Below, in pieces: positions 33,361 through 42,566 of a DNA stretch of 64,000 bases. The position numbers and the translations under genes were made by a program. The notes under the pieces were generated by a model. That model was not told the DNA's origin. It did no database searches and saw nothing but the letters and a program-made list of their open reading frames with translations. Every line of letters starts with the position of its first letter. The stretch's first letter is position 1. The DNA comes from Candidatus Zixiibacteriota bacterium. Lineage in GTDB: Bacteria; Electryoneota; B3-LCP. Where the stretch lies: NCBI GenBank assembly GCA_003599535.1, contig QZKQ01000071.1:1-64000 (forward strand), read 5' to 3'.

Positions 33361-35727
33361 GTGAAATCCATCACTGTGGGGATCGCCGCCATCCTGGCGC
33401 TGGGGTTGGCACTGCCGTGCGGGGCGCAGGATGAGTATTGGACACTGTTGGAAGAGTACCCTTCTCCGGCGAATTATGCCCTGGGATTATACTATGATGG
33501 AAAATTGCTCTGGCACGTGGACTGGGATTCTTCCCAGAACATCCATACTGTGTATACTCTTAATCCTTACAATATGCAAGTAATTGAGACCTTCGCCTCG
33601 CCGGTGACTCAACCCTGGGGAATTACTTTCGACGGAACCAACTACTGGATGACGAGCCACGGAACTCATGGACAGCCTACAGCACAACTGTGTAAAATTG
33701 ATGCGGACAGCTTTATTGTGGATACAACTTTTACTTTCCCTGGTTACTATTTCTACGGAATAACCTGCGATACCAGCACCGGGAATATTTGGGTGGCATC
33801 GCAGACTACTGCCTGGGTGAAGTGGTTCCTGGAGTTTAATCCCGGAACGGGACAGGTGGTGGAATGGCACCATTGGCCCTGGACATGGACGGTCGGCCTG
33901 CACTGGTTTCAGGGCAACTTGTGGGCCAACACCTACGATTACTTCTACCCCGATCACACCTACATTGTGGATGTGGATACCTGGACTATCCAGAATATAC
34001 TCATCCCCCCCTATGCCTGCCCGGAAGGGATTGCCACCAACGGCTTGGTATGGTGGATTTCCTACTGGCGGTATAATCATCACTGCATTCAAAAGCTGGT
34101 TCCCCCCGGCGTCACCATCCATGATATCGCCGCGCATACCATCATCGAGCCGCCAGGAGGGATTTTACCCGATTTATCCTTCATCCCGATTGGCAGGTTC
34201 GTTAATTACGGGTCGTGCGATGAAGAAGATGTGCCCTTCTTGTGCATGATCATTGATGATTCCAATGAGGTCGTGTATTACGACAGTATCGTCTACGAGG
34301 CGGTGATCCAGCCGGACCAGATAGTGGACATCACGTACGCCCAGGCAACCTTGGAGCCAAGCACCGATTACAAGGTAAAATTCTACAGCAATTTGGATAT
34401 TGATCAATATCGCAGTAACGACAGTATGCACGTTTATATTACGACCCCTACCTTCGAGCATGATTTGGCGGTTCTTTCGATTCTGGAGCCGGATTCGCTG
34501 GAACCGTTCGCCGCGATTTATCCCTTGGCCCGGGTTCAGAACCTGGGGAACTTATTCGAACCGGTGGCCCCCGTTCAGCTCCAGGTCCGCCATGAAGGGA
34601 CGGTCGTCTTGAATGTCCAGGCCCCGGCGACGAACCTGTCTCCCGGGGAAATTGACACCGTCGCCTTTCCTCCATTCATGCCTGCCGAAGAAGGCGAATA
34701 CACATTTTTCTTCGACGGACTGCTGCCCTTGGACAGCAATCCCGTCAACGACAGCGTAACCGTGGTCTGCCTGGTGGGCCCCACCCATGACGTGGCCCCG
34801 GTGCAGGTCACCAGCCCGCCGTCGTCCGTTTCCCTGGGCGTCATCTCCCCGCGGGCGATCGTGCGCAACCTGGGCGACTTTGACGAGACGGTGTTCAATG
34901 TCTTCTGCACCATCGGCAACAGCGGCGGATACCTGTACGCCCATTTGGCCTCCTGCCCGCCGCTGGCTCCCGGCCAGCAGTTCGAAGTGGCCTTTCCCAA
35001 CTTCTCCTTCACCGTGCCGGACTTCTACACGGTCAGCTTCATCACCATGCTAAGCGGCGACATGGTGCCGGAAAACGATTCGCTGGGGCAAGTGACCCAG
35101 GCGGCGCTGGTTCTGGATGTGGCGCCCACCGCGGTGCTGTCGCCCCCGCCGACGGTAGTCCCGGGCGTATACAATCCCACCGCCATCATCACCAATGTGG
35201 GGAACTATCCGGCGGAAAGCTTTACCGTCACCTGCCAGGCGGATTCCGGTTCGCAACCCTACTTCCTGCAGGAGACGATCCTGGACGGGCTGTCCCCGGG
35301 GGAAGCCGATACGGTGACGTTCGCCGCCATTCCCTTCTCGAATACGCAGGTATCCCGCCTGCTGTTCATCGCCGACTGGGAGCTGGACCAGAACCCGGAC
35401 AACGACACGCTGGTCTACTACACGCAGCCCCCTTCCGGGGTTACCGGCGGGAACGCCTCCGTTACCGGTTTCCAGGTGGCGGGTTGTTTCCCCAACCCCT
35501 TCAATGCCAGCACCTGTCTGCGGGTGCATTTGCCGGTCGAATCCCCGGTGAAGGTGGATCTGTACAGTCTGGACGGCCGCCGGGTGCTGAGCCGGGATTG
35601 CGGCAGCCTGCCGGCCGGAATTCAGACGGTTGTTCTCGAGGCTGACGATTTGCCCAGCGCCGTGTATATCGTTCATCTACGTGCAGGGAAGTGGCAACAA
35701 TCCCAAAAAATCGCCCTTTTGAAATAA
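33361..35727 (+). CDS. Secreted protein with CARDB-like Ig repeats and sorting domain
   Basis: 788 aa from the GTG at 33361, preceded by GGAGGAGCC; the ATG at 33346 lies before that site. Signal peptide: VGIAAILALGLALPCGAQ. Residues about 20-240 look like a beta-propeller (PSPANYALGLYYDGKLLWH, PWGITFDGTNYWMTSHG, FYGITCDTSTGNIWVAS). Then come repeated Ig-like modules with HDLAVLSIL / HDVAPVQVTSPPSS / LDVAPTAVLSPPPTVVPG starts, as in CARDB domains. The C-terminus is a sorting-type domain (GCFPNPFNASTCLRV, YSLDGRRV, SAVYIVHLRAG, KIALLK). The 5' half is more AT-rich than the genome average. The next gene begins directly after its stop. Confidence 0.84.
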   Translation: MKSITVGIAAILALGLALPCGAQDEYWTLLEEYPSPANYALGLYYDGKLLWHVDWDSSQNIHTVYTLNPYNMQVIETFASPVTQPWGITFDGTNYWMTSHGTHGQPTAQLCKIDADSFIVDTTFTFPGYYFYGITCDTSTGNIWVASQTTAWVKWFLEFNPGTGQVVEWHHWPWTWTVGLHWFQGNLWANTYDYFYPDHTYIVDVDTWTIQNILIPPYACPEGIATNGLVWWISYWRYNHHCIQKLVPPGVTIHDIAAHTIIEPPGGILPDLSFIPIGRFVNYGSCDEEDVPFLCMIIDDSNEVVYYDSIVYEAVIQPDQIVDITYAQATLEPSTDYKVKFYSNLDIDQYRSNDSMHVYITTPTFEHDLAVLSILEPDSLEPFAAIYPLARVQNLGNLFEPVAPVQLQVRHEGTVVLNVQAPATNLSPGEIDTVAFPPFMPAEEGEYTFFFDGLLPLDSNPVNDSVTVVCLVGPTHDVAPVQVTSPPSSVSLGVISPRAIVRNLGDFDETVFNVFCTIGNSGGYLYAHLASCPPLAPGQQFEVAFPNFSFTVPDFYTVSFITMLSGDMVPENDSLGQVTQAALVLDVAPTAVLSPPPTVVPGVYNPTAIITNVGNYPAESFTVTCQADSGSQPYFLQETILDGLSPGEADTVTFAAIPFSNTQVSRLLFIADWELDQNPDNDTLVYYTQPPSGVTGGNASVTGFQVAGCFPNPFNASTCLRVHLPVESPVKVDLYSLDGRRVLSRDCGSLPAGIQTVVLEADDLPSAVYIVHLRAGKWQQSQKIALLK

Positions 35728-36390
35728 ATGAATGAACCCATAGACATCTACATTCCTTGCTATCAGCCGGATGAGTACCTGGACCGCTGCCTGCGCTCCA
35801 TCTTCAAGCACACCCGCGGAGACTACAACGTCACCGTGATTGTGGGGAAACGTTCCATCGCCAAGAACCGGAACCAGGGACTGCGCAAGAGCGCCTCGGA
35901 GTGGATCTGTTCTTTGGATGCGGATTGCGAGGTGACCCAGGATGGCTGGCTGGAACTACTTCTGGAAACCGCGCGCAGCCGACCCGAGGTGGGGATCGTG
36001 GGGGCCAAAATCGTCATGCACGACGGTAAAATTTTCTCAGCCGGGACCGGACCGGACGGTTACCCCATGCTCTATGGCGAGCAAGACACCGGGCAGCGCG
36101 AAATTGTGGAAGAGGTGCACGCGGTCAGTGAGAACTGCCTGCTGATGCGCAAGGGAATCTTTGAATTCGATGAGTGGTTCTGGCAGTCCCGCAGTTCGGA
36201 AGGCCAGGACGCCTGCATCCGGCTGCGCCAGCAGGGATACAAGATCATCTACGATGGCCGGGTTAAAATCCAGCACGACAAGTACCCGCGAAAATCCAGT
36301 CCTTTCAACTGGGATCACATTTACTTTCACCTGAAGCATCCTTCCACCTATCTGGACCATTATCGCAAACGCCGCCGGTCGGGCAAATAA
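35728..36390 (+). CDS. GT2-family glycosyltransferase
   Basis: 220 aa, compact for GT-A enzymes. Seen: DIYIPCYQPDEYLDRCLRSI at the nucleotide-binding start, the AKNRNQGLRKS helix, and the metal-binding DxD as Asp64-Ala-Asp66 in CSLDADCEV, then VGIVGAKIVMHDG and a C-terminal acceptor region. The ATG abuts the preceding stop codon with no separate ribosome-binding site, so it is translated by coupling. It may modify a surface glycan or the secreted proteins next to it (inference). Confidence 0.87.
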   Translation: MNEPIDIYIPCYQPDEYLDRCLRSIFKHTRGDYNVTVIVGKRSIAKNRNQGLRKSASEWICSLDADCEVTQDGWLELLLETARSRPEVGIVGAKIVMHDGKIFSAGTGPDGYPMLYGEQDTGQREIVEEVHAVSENCLLMRKGIFEFDEWFWQSRSSEGQDACIRLRQQGYKIIYDGRVKIQHDKYPRKSSPFNWDHIYFHLKHPSTYLDHYRKRRRSGK

Positions 36391-36416
36391 CTTTTATTCC
36401 ACTTTGGAGGTGCATC

Positions 36417-38003
36417 ATGAAAAGCCTGATTCTCGCTACAGTTGCCGTGGCATTACTTTTCATCCCTGCCTCTGCCGTCACGATCTATGTGCCAGAGGAT
36501 TACCCCACCATCGGCGCTGCCGTCAACGCCGCCTGCGACGGCGATTCCATTCTGGTGGGACCCGGCATCTATGATCCAGTTCCCATCGTGTACCATGAGC
36601 CGGATGATATCACGTTGCTGGGCAACGGGTTCTACGGACCCGACCGCACCACCATCATGGGCAATTTCAGCGGCGAAGTGGAAGCCAAGATAGACATCCG
36701 CCACGCGGATGGATGGGAAATCGGTGGTTTTGAGCTGGTGGTGGGGCACAAAGGGATCAACACCGAAGGCAACAACGGCTGCCATATCCACGATATTTAT
36801 GTTCATGACGTGACTTGGGATTATGCGGATGGGGTAATGGTCAACGGCAACAACTTCCTCATCGAGCGGAGCATATTCCAGGGCTGCCCTTACGCCGGCA
36901 TTGAGATCTGGTATCCCCCGCAGTCAGGGCACATTTTCCGCAACAACACCATCGTGAATTGCAATAACGGAATCCTGGTGCGCGGCCAGACACAGAACCT
37001 GGTGATTGAGAACAACATCATCATGAACAACGATGATGGGGTGGAATTCACCTACGGAACCTGGACGGGGAGCGCAGTGCTGGATTACAACAATGCTTTC
37101 GGCAACTCCCCCAATTGGTCCGGCTGCACCCCCGGCCCGCACAACCTATCCGCCGATCCGCAGTTCATGGGTGGATCGGGCGGGGAACAGTACATGCTCC
37201 AGCCCACCTCCCCCTGCATTGACGCCGGGGATCCCGCCTCGCCGCCCGACCCTGACGGCACCATCGCTGATATCGGCTGCTTCTACTTCAACCAGGCCTT
37301 CACCCCCGGACAGCTGACCCTGGCCGTGGTCCCGGTCAGCCCGCCGGTGGTTCTCCCCCCGCAGGGCGGGTCTTTCGACTACACCTGCGCCATGGCCTGC
37401 GATTCCACCGGGTACGCCTTCTACGACGGCTGGGTCACCCTGCGCCTGCCCGACGGCCAGACCATGGGCCCGGTGCTGACCAAGACCAACATGCTCCTGG
37501 GTCAAGGCGCCTCCAACACCGTGACGCTGTCCCTGTTCGTATCCCCGTGGGCCATGCCGGGGATCTACGCCCTGCACGCCTGCCTGGGACAGGCGGAATC
37601 CGGCACGGTGTGGGCCGAAGACAGCCTGACCTTTGAGAAGCTGCCGTTCGACGGCCCCGGAATCGAAACGGGCTACGCCATCTTCTGCGGCTGGGAGCAG
37701 AGCGAGAAGGTTTACCTGGGTGCGGTGGATCTGGGCGTGGAGAAGGGGCCGGAACTGTCCGCCGGGCCCAATCCGTTCAACCCCTCGACGGTTGCGAGAT
37801 ACGAGATGCGAGATGCGAGTTACGTTACTCTCCGGGTCTATGATACGGCCGGGCGGGAGGTGGCTACCCTGGTGGAGGGATGGAGAGCCGCGGGGTCCCA
37901 CGAAGTGTCCTTCGACGCGTCCGGGCTGCCGTCGGGGATCTATTTCGCCCGCCTCCAGGCGGGGGACGTGGCCCAGGTGCAGAAGTTGATTCTTCTGAAG
38001 TAG
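36417..38003 (+). CDS. Secreted parallel beta-helix protein with sorting domain
   Basis: 528 aa, GGAGG upstream of the ATG, signal peptide ATVAVALLFIPASAV. Residues about 22-290 form a right-handed beta-helix (IYVPEDYPTIGAAVNAACDGDSILVGPG, then NNTIVNCNNGILVRG, NNIIMNNDDGVEF, ending ISPCIDAGDP-like PTSPCIDAGD). The C-terminus carries GPNPFNPSTVARYEM, VYDTAGREVATL, SGIYFARLQAG, QKLILLK. Likely a surface carbohydrate-binding or structural protein. A short GAGATRC run (37796-37820) lies inside the sorting domain yet leaves the frame intact. Confidence 0.87.
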   Translation: MKSLILATVAVALLFIPASAVTIYVPEDYPTIGAAVNAACDGDSILVGPGIYDPVPIVYHEPDDITLLGNGFYGPDRTTIMGNFSGEVEAKIDIRHADGWEIGGFELVVGHKGINTEGNNGCHIHDIYVHDVTWDYADGVMVNGNNFLIERSIFQGCPYAGIEIWYPPQSGHIFRNNTIVNCNNGILVRGQTQNLVIENNIIMNNDDGVEFTYGTWTGSAVLDYNNAFGNSPNWSGCTPGPHNLSADPQFMGGSGGEQYMLQPTSPCIDAGDPASPPDPDGTIADIGCFYFNQAFTPGQLTLAVVPVSPPVVLPPQGGSFDYTCAMACDSTGYAFYDGWVTLRLPDGQTMGPVLTKTNMLLGQGASNTVTLSLFVSPWAMPGIYALHACLGQAESGTVWAEDSLTFEKLPFDGPGIETGYAIFCGWEQSEKVYLGAVDLGVEKGPELSAGPNPFNPSTVARYEMRDASYVTLRVYDTAGREVATLVEGWRAAGSHEVSFDASGLPSGIYFARLQAGDVAQVQKLILLK

Positions 38004-38033
38004 GGGTTGGCTGTTGGCCTTTGGCCATTAGCG

Positions 38034-38061
38034 GTAGGGGCACGGCGTGCTGTGCCCCTAC
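38034..38061. repeat. Intergenic palindromic repeat
   Basis: Arms GTAGGGGCAC and GTGCCCCTAC around an 8-nt GGCGTGCT centre. No T run. It is followed by an AACTTTCCAACC-type simple tract (to about 38090). Looks like a dispersed palindrome rather than a terminator. Confidence 0.6.
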
Positions 38062-38105
38062 AACTTTGTAACTTTCCAACCATGTACCTTTCGAACCAAA
38101 AGAAG

Positions 38106-38131
38106 AGGGGCGGCCCGTTGTGGCCGCCCCT
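38106..38131. terminator. Hairpin terminator, M3 peptidase side
   Basis: Perfect 10-bp stem AGGGGCGGCC/GGCCGCCCCT. On the minus strand it is followed by TCTTCTTTT, 18 bp past the M3 peptidase stop. It can also act on the plus strand (TTTCG). Confidence 0.75.
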
Positions 38132-38149
38132 TTCGCTCGCCTCTCACAG

Positions 38150-40276
38150 CTACTTCAGTCCCCGCTTCTCCAGCAGCGGTTCAACGGAGGGCTCGTGGCC
38201 CCGGAAGCGGCGGTACATTTCCATGGCTTCCACGCTGCCGCCCTGCTCCAGGATATGGGTGCGGAAAGCCCGCGCGGTGGCCGGGTCGAACAGGCCGTTC
38301 TCCTTGAAGGCCTGGAAGGCGTCGGCGGAGAGCACGTCGGCCCAGACGTAGTTGTAGTACCCCGCGGCGTAGCCTCCCGAGAAGATATGCTGGAAGTAGG
38401 GGCTGCGGTAGCGCACCGGGATCTCCGGCATCAGCCCGATTTCCGCCAGGGCCTCCGCCTCAAAAGCGGTAGCGTCCACCTCGGCGCCCGGAGCCAGGCG
38501 GTGCCAGGCCAGATCCAGGTAAGAGGCGGCCAGGTATTCCACGTTGGCGAATCCCTGGTTGAACTTTTTGGCCTTCTGCAGCTTGTCAATCAGAGTGTCG
38601 GGGATGGCCCGGCCGGTCTGCCAGTGGCGGGCGTACTCCTTCAGTACCTCCGGTTCCAGGGCCCAGTTCTCCATGATCTGGGAGGGGAGTTCGACAAAGT
38701 CGCCGGGGACGTCGCTTAAAGTCTTGTAGCGCACCCGGGACAGCAGCGAGTGCAGCCCGTGTCCCAGTTCGTGGAACAGCGTCTCCACCTCGTCCATGGT
38801 CAGCAGGGCGGGGGCATTCCCGGCGGGGCGGGTGAAGTTGCCCACGTTGACCACGATGGGGCGGACGTCCTTCCCGTCCCGGTAATACTGGTTGCGGTAC
38901 TCGCCGCTCCAGGCGCCGAAGCGTTTGCCGGCCCGGGGGTGGTAATCCACCAGGAACACGCCCAGGTGGGACCCGTCGGCGTCGAGCACCTCGTAGGTGC
39001 GCACCTCGGGGTGGTACTTGGGCAGGTCGGTCCGTTCCACGAAGCGCACCCCGTAGAGCCGCCCGGCCACACCGTAGGCCCCTTCGATCACCGCTTCCAG
39101 GGGGAAGAAGGGGCGCAGCTCGTTATCGTCCACGTGGTAGCGTTCCTGGCGCACCTTTTCGGCGTAGTAGCGCCAGTCCCACGGCTCCAGGGCAAAGTCG
39201 TACCCTTCCCGGCGGATCATGGTCTGCAGGTCGGCGGCTTCGCGGCGGGCGGCGGCCTGGGCCGGCTCCCACAGGCGGTCCAACAGATCCCGGGCCCGTT
39301 CGGGAGTGCCGGCCATGCGGTCGGCCAGAGCGTAGTCGGCGTAGGTGGGGTAGCTTAGGAGGTTGGCCTTCTGGGCCCGCAGTTCGGCGATGCGGGTCAG
39401 GATGGGCTTATTGTCGTGCTCGTCGCCGTGATGGCCCCGGTCGAGGTACGCCTGCAGGATCTGCCGGCGCAGGTCGCGATGGGGGCTGTAGGTCAGGAAC
39501 GGCCACAGGCTGGCCGCCTGCAGGGTGAAGACCCATCGGCCCTCCAGTCCGGCCTCCCGGGCGGTGGCGGCGGCGGCTTCCACGACGCTCTCCGGCATTT
39601 CGCCCAGGGCGGCGGGATCGTCCACCACCAGGCGGAACGCGTTGGTCTCGGCCAGGACGTTGTCGCTGAAGGTCGGGTGCAGCACCGACAGTTCGGCGTT
39701 GATGGCCCGCAGCCGCTCCTTGTCCTTGGGCGATAGTTTGGCCCCACCCCGGACGAAATCCTTGCGGGTCTCCTCCATCAGCCGGAGCTGCACCGGGGCC
39801 AGGCCCAGGGAATCGCGCCGTTCCCACACGGCTTCCAGGCGGGCGAAGAGCGCCTCGTTCATCAGGATGTCGTCATTCAGGGCCGCCTTCAGGGGTGCCA
39901 CTTCCCGGGCCAGGTCCTGCATTTGGTCGTTGGTTTCGGCCGCGTTCAGGTGGGAGAAGACCGCGTTGACCTTCTCCAGCAGCTCCCCGGCGGCGTCCAG
40001 CGCCTCGTAGGTGTTGGCGAAGGTGGGCGCTTCGGGGTGGGCGGCGATGGCCTCCACTTCGGCGCGCTTGCGGGCGAGGGCTTCCTGGTAGGCGGGCAGA
40101 TAGTGCTCGGTCCGGATACTATCGAACGGGGGAACGCCGAAGGGGGTGGACCACTCCTCCAGCAGCGGATTGGCCGAACCGGCGGAAACGGGTGCTCCGC
40201 CCAGGCAGACGTAAACCATGATGACGCTCGCGATAAGGGAAATCCCTGCGGATGCCAGGGAATGTCGTTGACGCAA
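38150..40276 (-). CDS. M3-family metallopeptidase (oligopeptidase A/Dcp type), exported
   Basis: 708 aa from a TTG at 40276, chosen because GGAGG lies 5 bp upstream and a signal peptide follows (LIASVIMVYVCLGGAPVSAG). The longer open frame to 40405 has no signal. Thimet/M3 zinc motif: ETLFHELGHGLHSLLS (HExxH with the second Glu further on in the YLAASYLDLAWHRL region). Also FHLPKYHPEVRTYEVLDADG-like ordering in LPKYHPEVRTYEV and FLVDYHPRAGKR. It cleaves short peptides; export suggests a periplasmic peptide-scavenging role. Confidence 0.93.
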   Translation of the reverse strand: MRQRHSLASAGISLIASVIMVYVCLGGAPVSAGSANPLLEEWSTPFGVPPFDSIRTEHYLPAYQEALARKRAEVEAIAAHPEAPTFANTYEALDAAGELLEKVNAVFSHLNAAETNDQMQDLAREVAPLKAALNDDILMNEALFARLEAVWERRDSLGLAPVQLRLMEETRKDFVRGGAKLSPKDKERLRAINAELSVLHPTFSDNVLAETNAFRLVVDDPAALGEMPESVVEAAAATAREAGLEGRWVFTLQAASLWPFLTYSPHRDLRRQILQAYLDRGHHGDEHDNKPILTRIAELRAQKANLLSYPTYADYALADRMAGTPERARDLLDRLWEPAQAAARREAADLQTMIRREGYDFALEPWDWRYYAEKVRQERYHVDDNELRPFFPLEAVIEGAYGVAGRLYGVRFVERTDLPKYHPEVRTYEVLDADGSHLGVFLVDYHPRAGKRFGAWSGEYRNQYYRDGKDVRPIVVNVGNFTRPAGNAPALLTMDEVETLFHELGHGLHSLLSRVRYKTLSDVPGDFVELPSQIMENWALEPEVLKEYARHWQTGRAIPDTLIDKLQKAKKFNQGFANVEYLAASYLDLAWHRLAPGAEVDATAFEAEALAEIGLMPEIPVRYRSPYFQHIFSGGYAAGYYNYVWADVLSADAFQAFKENGLFDPATARAFRTHILEQGGSVEAMEMYRRFRGHEPSVEPLLEKRGLK

Positions 40277-40429
40277 TGAAACCTCCGTGATACCCGGTAA
40301 TACCAGTATTTGATACGAAAGGGCGCGGCCCGGGCAATAGCCGTGGCCGGTACATCTTCTAACAGGACCTGCGCGATTGCCTGAAAGCGGTGCTGAAGAA
40401 AACAAAATGCGTAAGTCCTGTTATAAACG

Positions 40430-40460
40430 AAAAAAAGCGGCTACCAGATCCGGTAGCCGC
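40430..40460 (-). terminator. Terminator of tRNA-Gln
   Basis: Perfect 9-bp stem GCGGCTACC/GGTAGCCGC with an AGATCC loop. On the minus strand a seven-base T run follows (A run 40430-40436). Directly downstream of the tRNA. Confidence 0.92.
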
Positions 40461-40468
40461 TGTCGCGT

Positions 40469-40542
40469 TGGCTGGGAGACAGGGATTCGAACCCCGATTC
40501 TATGGTCCAGAGCCATATGTCCTGCCGTTGGACGATCTCCCA
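40469..40542 (-). tRNA. tRNA-Gln (CTG anticodon)
   Basis: 74 nt on the minus strand. Acceptor stem TGGGAGA/TCTCCCA, discriminator G and an encoded CCA. The anticodon stem TATGG/CCATA encloses loop CTCTGGA, anticodon CTG. The T arm has GGTTCGAATCC. Confidence 0.97.
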
Positions 40543-40774
40543 GTGTTGTTCTCTAATATAATACGCAATCTGCGTCCTGTCAAGAGGAACTCGGAGAAAA
40601 ATTTCAGGTTCCAGGCTACGCGCCCCACTTCACCGTGGCCCGCAGGCAGCCGGAGTGGCAATTTCCAGGACCGCCCGGAAGGTGAGGGGCAATAAACCAG
40701 GCCAATCTTTCCAATGCGATCAATCCTCCCGCCCGGCGGAGCAGAAATACGATCCGCGCACGCTTGGGCGGCAT

Positions 40775-41608
40775 TCAGAGGCTGATCTCCCCTTCCAGGT
40801 ACGTCACCGCCTGGCCGGAAAGGTCCAGGCGCGACCCGCGGTGGCGGCACTTCAGGTATCCCCCCCGCGCCGACACCTGCCGCGCCGTCAGTTCGGTTTG
40901 GCCCAGGCGCCCGGCCCAGTAGGGGACCAGGCTGGTGTGCGCCGATCCCGTCACCGGGTCCTCGTCAATGCCCAGGGCGGGGGCGAAGAAGCGGGAGACG
41001 AAGTCCACGTCCCGCCCCGGCGCGGTAACAATCAGCCCGTGCGGCGCGACTTGCTTCAGGCGGGCGAAGTCGGGCGCCAGAGCTTCGACCGGTTCGGCCG
41101 TCTCGTACACGGCAAACCAATTGTCACGGGTCTGCCGCACTTCCTGCGGCGGGAGGTTCAGGGCGGCTCGGAGCGGTTCCAGGCCGGCGGTGAGGCTCTC
41201 GCCGGGGGGATCGGCGGGGAAATCGAGGGTCAGCCAATCGTCCTCCCGGGTCACGCGCAATTCTCCGCTGCGGGAGGCGAAGCGGATAACCCGACCGGCG
41301 TACCCCCGGTGGCGGAACAGGACGTGCCCCGTGGCCAGGGTGGCATGACCGCACAGGTCCACTTCAACCTGGGGAGTGAACCAGCGCAGGTGGAAATCAG
41401 CCCCAAGAACGCCGTGGGGCCCCGGACGGCCGGGATCGCCGGAAGCGGCCAGCGGCACGAAGAAGGCCGTTTCCGACAGGTTGTTTTCCGCGGCTACGGC
41501 TTGCAGGGTCGCGTCCGGCAGCCATTGATCCAGGGGCACCACAGCCGCCGGATTGCCGCCGAACAGCCTGTCGGTGAAGGCGTCAACCTGGTACAGGGGA
41601 AGCTTCAT
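40775..41608 (-). CDS. PhzF-family isomerase/epimerase
   Basis: 277 aa. PhzF-fold start LYQVDAFTDRLFGGNPAAVV with the catalytic-region Glu in NNLSETAFFV, then LRWFTPQVEVDLCGHATLATGHVLF, and the C-terminal GIDEDPVTGSAHTSLVPYWA. The fold is related to DapF but lacks its cysteine pair. The natural substrate of most family members is unknown. A 230-bp gap separates it from tRNA-Gln and contains no gene. Confidence 0.93.
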   Translation of the reverse strand: MKLPLYQVDAFTDRLFGGNPAAVVPLDQWLPDATLQAVAAENNLSETAFFVPLAASGDPGRPGPHGVLGADFHLRWFTPQVEVDLCGHATLATGHVLFRHRGYAGRVIRFASRSGELRVTREDDWLTLDFPADPPGESLTAGLEPLRAALNLPPQEVRQTRDNWFAVYETAEPVEALAPDFARLKQVAPHGLIVTAPGRDVDFVSRFFAPALGIDEDPVTGSAHTSLVPYWAGRLGQTELTARQVSARGGYLKCRHRGSRLDLSGQAVTYLEGEISL

Positions 41609-41671
41609 GGGGAGACTCGCGTTATGGACACCCGGTAAACGGGTTCCGAATGGAGGCGGTTCCGGGGCGCA

Positions 41672-41699
41672 ATAAAAAAGGCGACTCTGGCGAGTCGCC
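41672..41699 (-). terminator. Terminator of the HNH-like gene
   Basis: GGCGACTC/GAGTCGCC perfect stem with a TGGC-type loop; on the minus strand it is followed by a TTTTTTATT run. 50 bp past the small HNH-like gene. Confidence 0.88.
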
Positions 41700-41747
41700 C
41701 CCTTCGCGAACTGGGAAATTCAGGGCCATCCAGCCTGATAAAATCGT

Positions 41748-41966
41748 TCAGTTCCAGCCGAGCTCAATGGCTCTCTGGTGGCATTCCGAGCACAGCACGA
41801 TGCAATTTTCCAGGGAGAACGGGCCGTCCGAAATTCTGCGGAAATGCTCCAGACTCTTTGAGTTCCCGCAACGTCCGGTGTGCACGCACTCGGGATGGTT
41901 GCATTCGCAACGGTAGTTAGCCCGCACCAGAGCCAGGAACTGGACGAGATCCGAAAACGCAGCCAT
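41748..41966 (-). CDS. Small HNH-like Cys-rich protein
   Basis: 72 aa. CGGAGGTCCG lies directly upstream of the ATG, and a terminator follows the stop, so this is a real gene despite its size. Cysteines pair as CECNHPEC...GRC and CIVLCSECH; with LEHFRR(I)SDG and ENCIVLCSECHQRA it resembles the zinc-stabilised HNH (beta-beta-alpha) nuclease core, although the usual first catalytic His pair is reduced to EHF. Could be a tiny nuclease or only a zinc-binding protein. Confidence 0.72.
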   Translation of the reverse strand: MAAFSDLVQFLALVRANYRCECNHPECVHTGRCGNSKSLEHFRRISDGPFSLENCIVLCSECHQRAIELGWN

Positions 41967-42204
41967 CGGACCTCCGGGGAAAAGAAAAGTGGCTCAATAT
42001 AGCCAATTAATTGCGAAAAGTCAAGCTCAATTTAATTTATTCTTTTGAACACCGTATCGCATATCACAATTAACCCTATTAAGCCGGCTGCTGCGAAGTC
42101 TCTGCCGTCCGCTTATCATGCGTATATATAATGATCGAGGCACGAAAAATCCCAGGGAGGTTTTAAAGTCTGCAAAGTGATGAATGTATTTGTGGAGGAC
42201 CGCC
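41967..42204. other. AT-rich divergent intergenic region
   Basis: 238 bp between the minus-strand HNH-like gene and the plus-strand SHOCT operon. AT-rich for this genome, with an inverted ATCAT-N11-ATGAT pair around 42117-42137 and a TATATATAAT stretch. I could not assign a spaced -35/-10 pair. No coding capacity seen. Confidence 0.4.
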
Positions 42205-42546
42205 ATGCACGAATTTAAGACAAATCTGTTCCGCTGGGCTGGTTTCGTCCTGGCCTTGGGGCTACTCTGCGGCCCGGCTCTGGCGCAACGTCCTGAAGGT
42301 CGGGGCTACAGTGGGTGGGATCATATGATGGGATGGGGTTGGGGAGGCGGCTGGGTCATGATGCTGATCTGGTGGGCCATCATCATCGGCGGCTTGGTGC
42401 TGCTGATACGCTGGTTAATCTCCTCGCGCTCCCAAACTTCACAGAGCTCGCGGGATACTGCCCTGGACATCCTGCGGGAACGCTACGCCCGCGGCGACAT
42501 CAACCGGGAGGAGTTCGAGGAGAAAAAGAAGGACTTGGTGTCGTGA
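42205..42546 (+). CDS. Small membrane protein with SHOCT domain
   Basis: 113 aa from the ATG at 42205 (GGAGG 6 bp upstream; the open frame begins 21 bp earlier without one). Signal-like segment FVLALGLLCGPALA, a Met/Trp/Gly-rich stretch (HMMGWGWGGGW), a membrane segment WWAIIIGGLVLLIRWLI, and a C-terminal SHOCT motif ALDILRERYARGDINREEFEEKKKDL. SHOCT domains are short oligomerisation helices. Operon with the next gene, 20 bp away. Confidence 0.86.
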   Translation: MHEFKTNLFRWAGFVLALGLLCGPALAQRPEGRGYSGWDHMMGWGWGGGWVMMLIWWAIIIGGLVLLIRWLISSRSQTSQSSRDTALDILRERYARGDINREEFEEKKKDLVS

Positions 42547-42566
42547 AATCGCCGTAAAGGAGGCAC

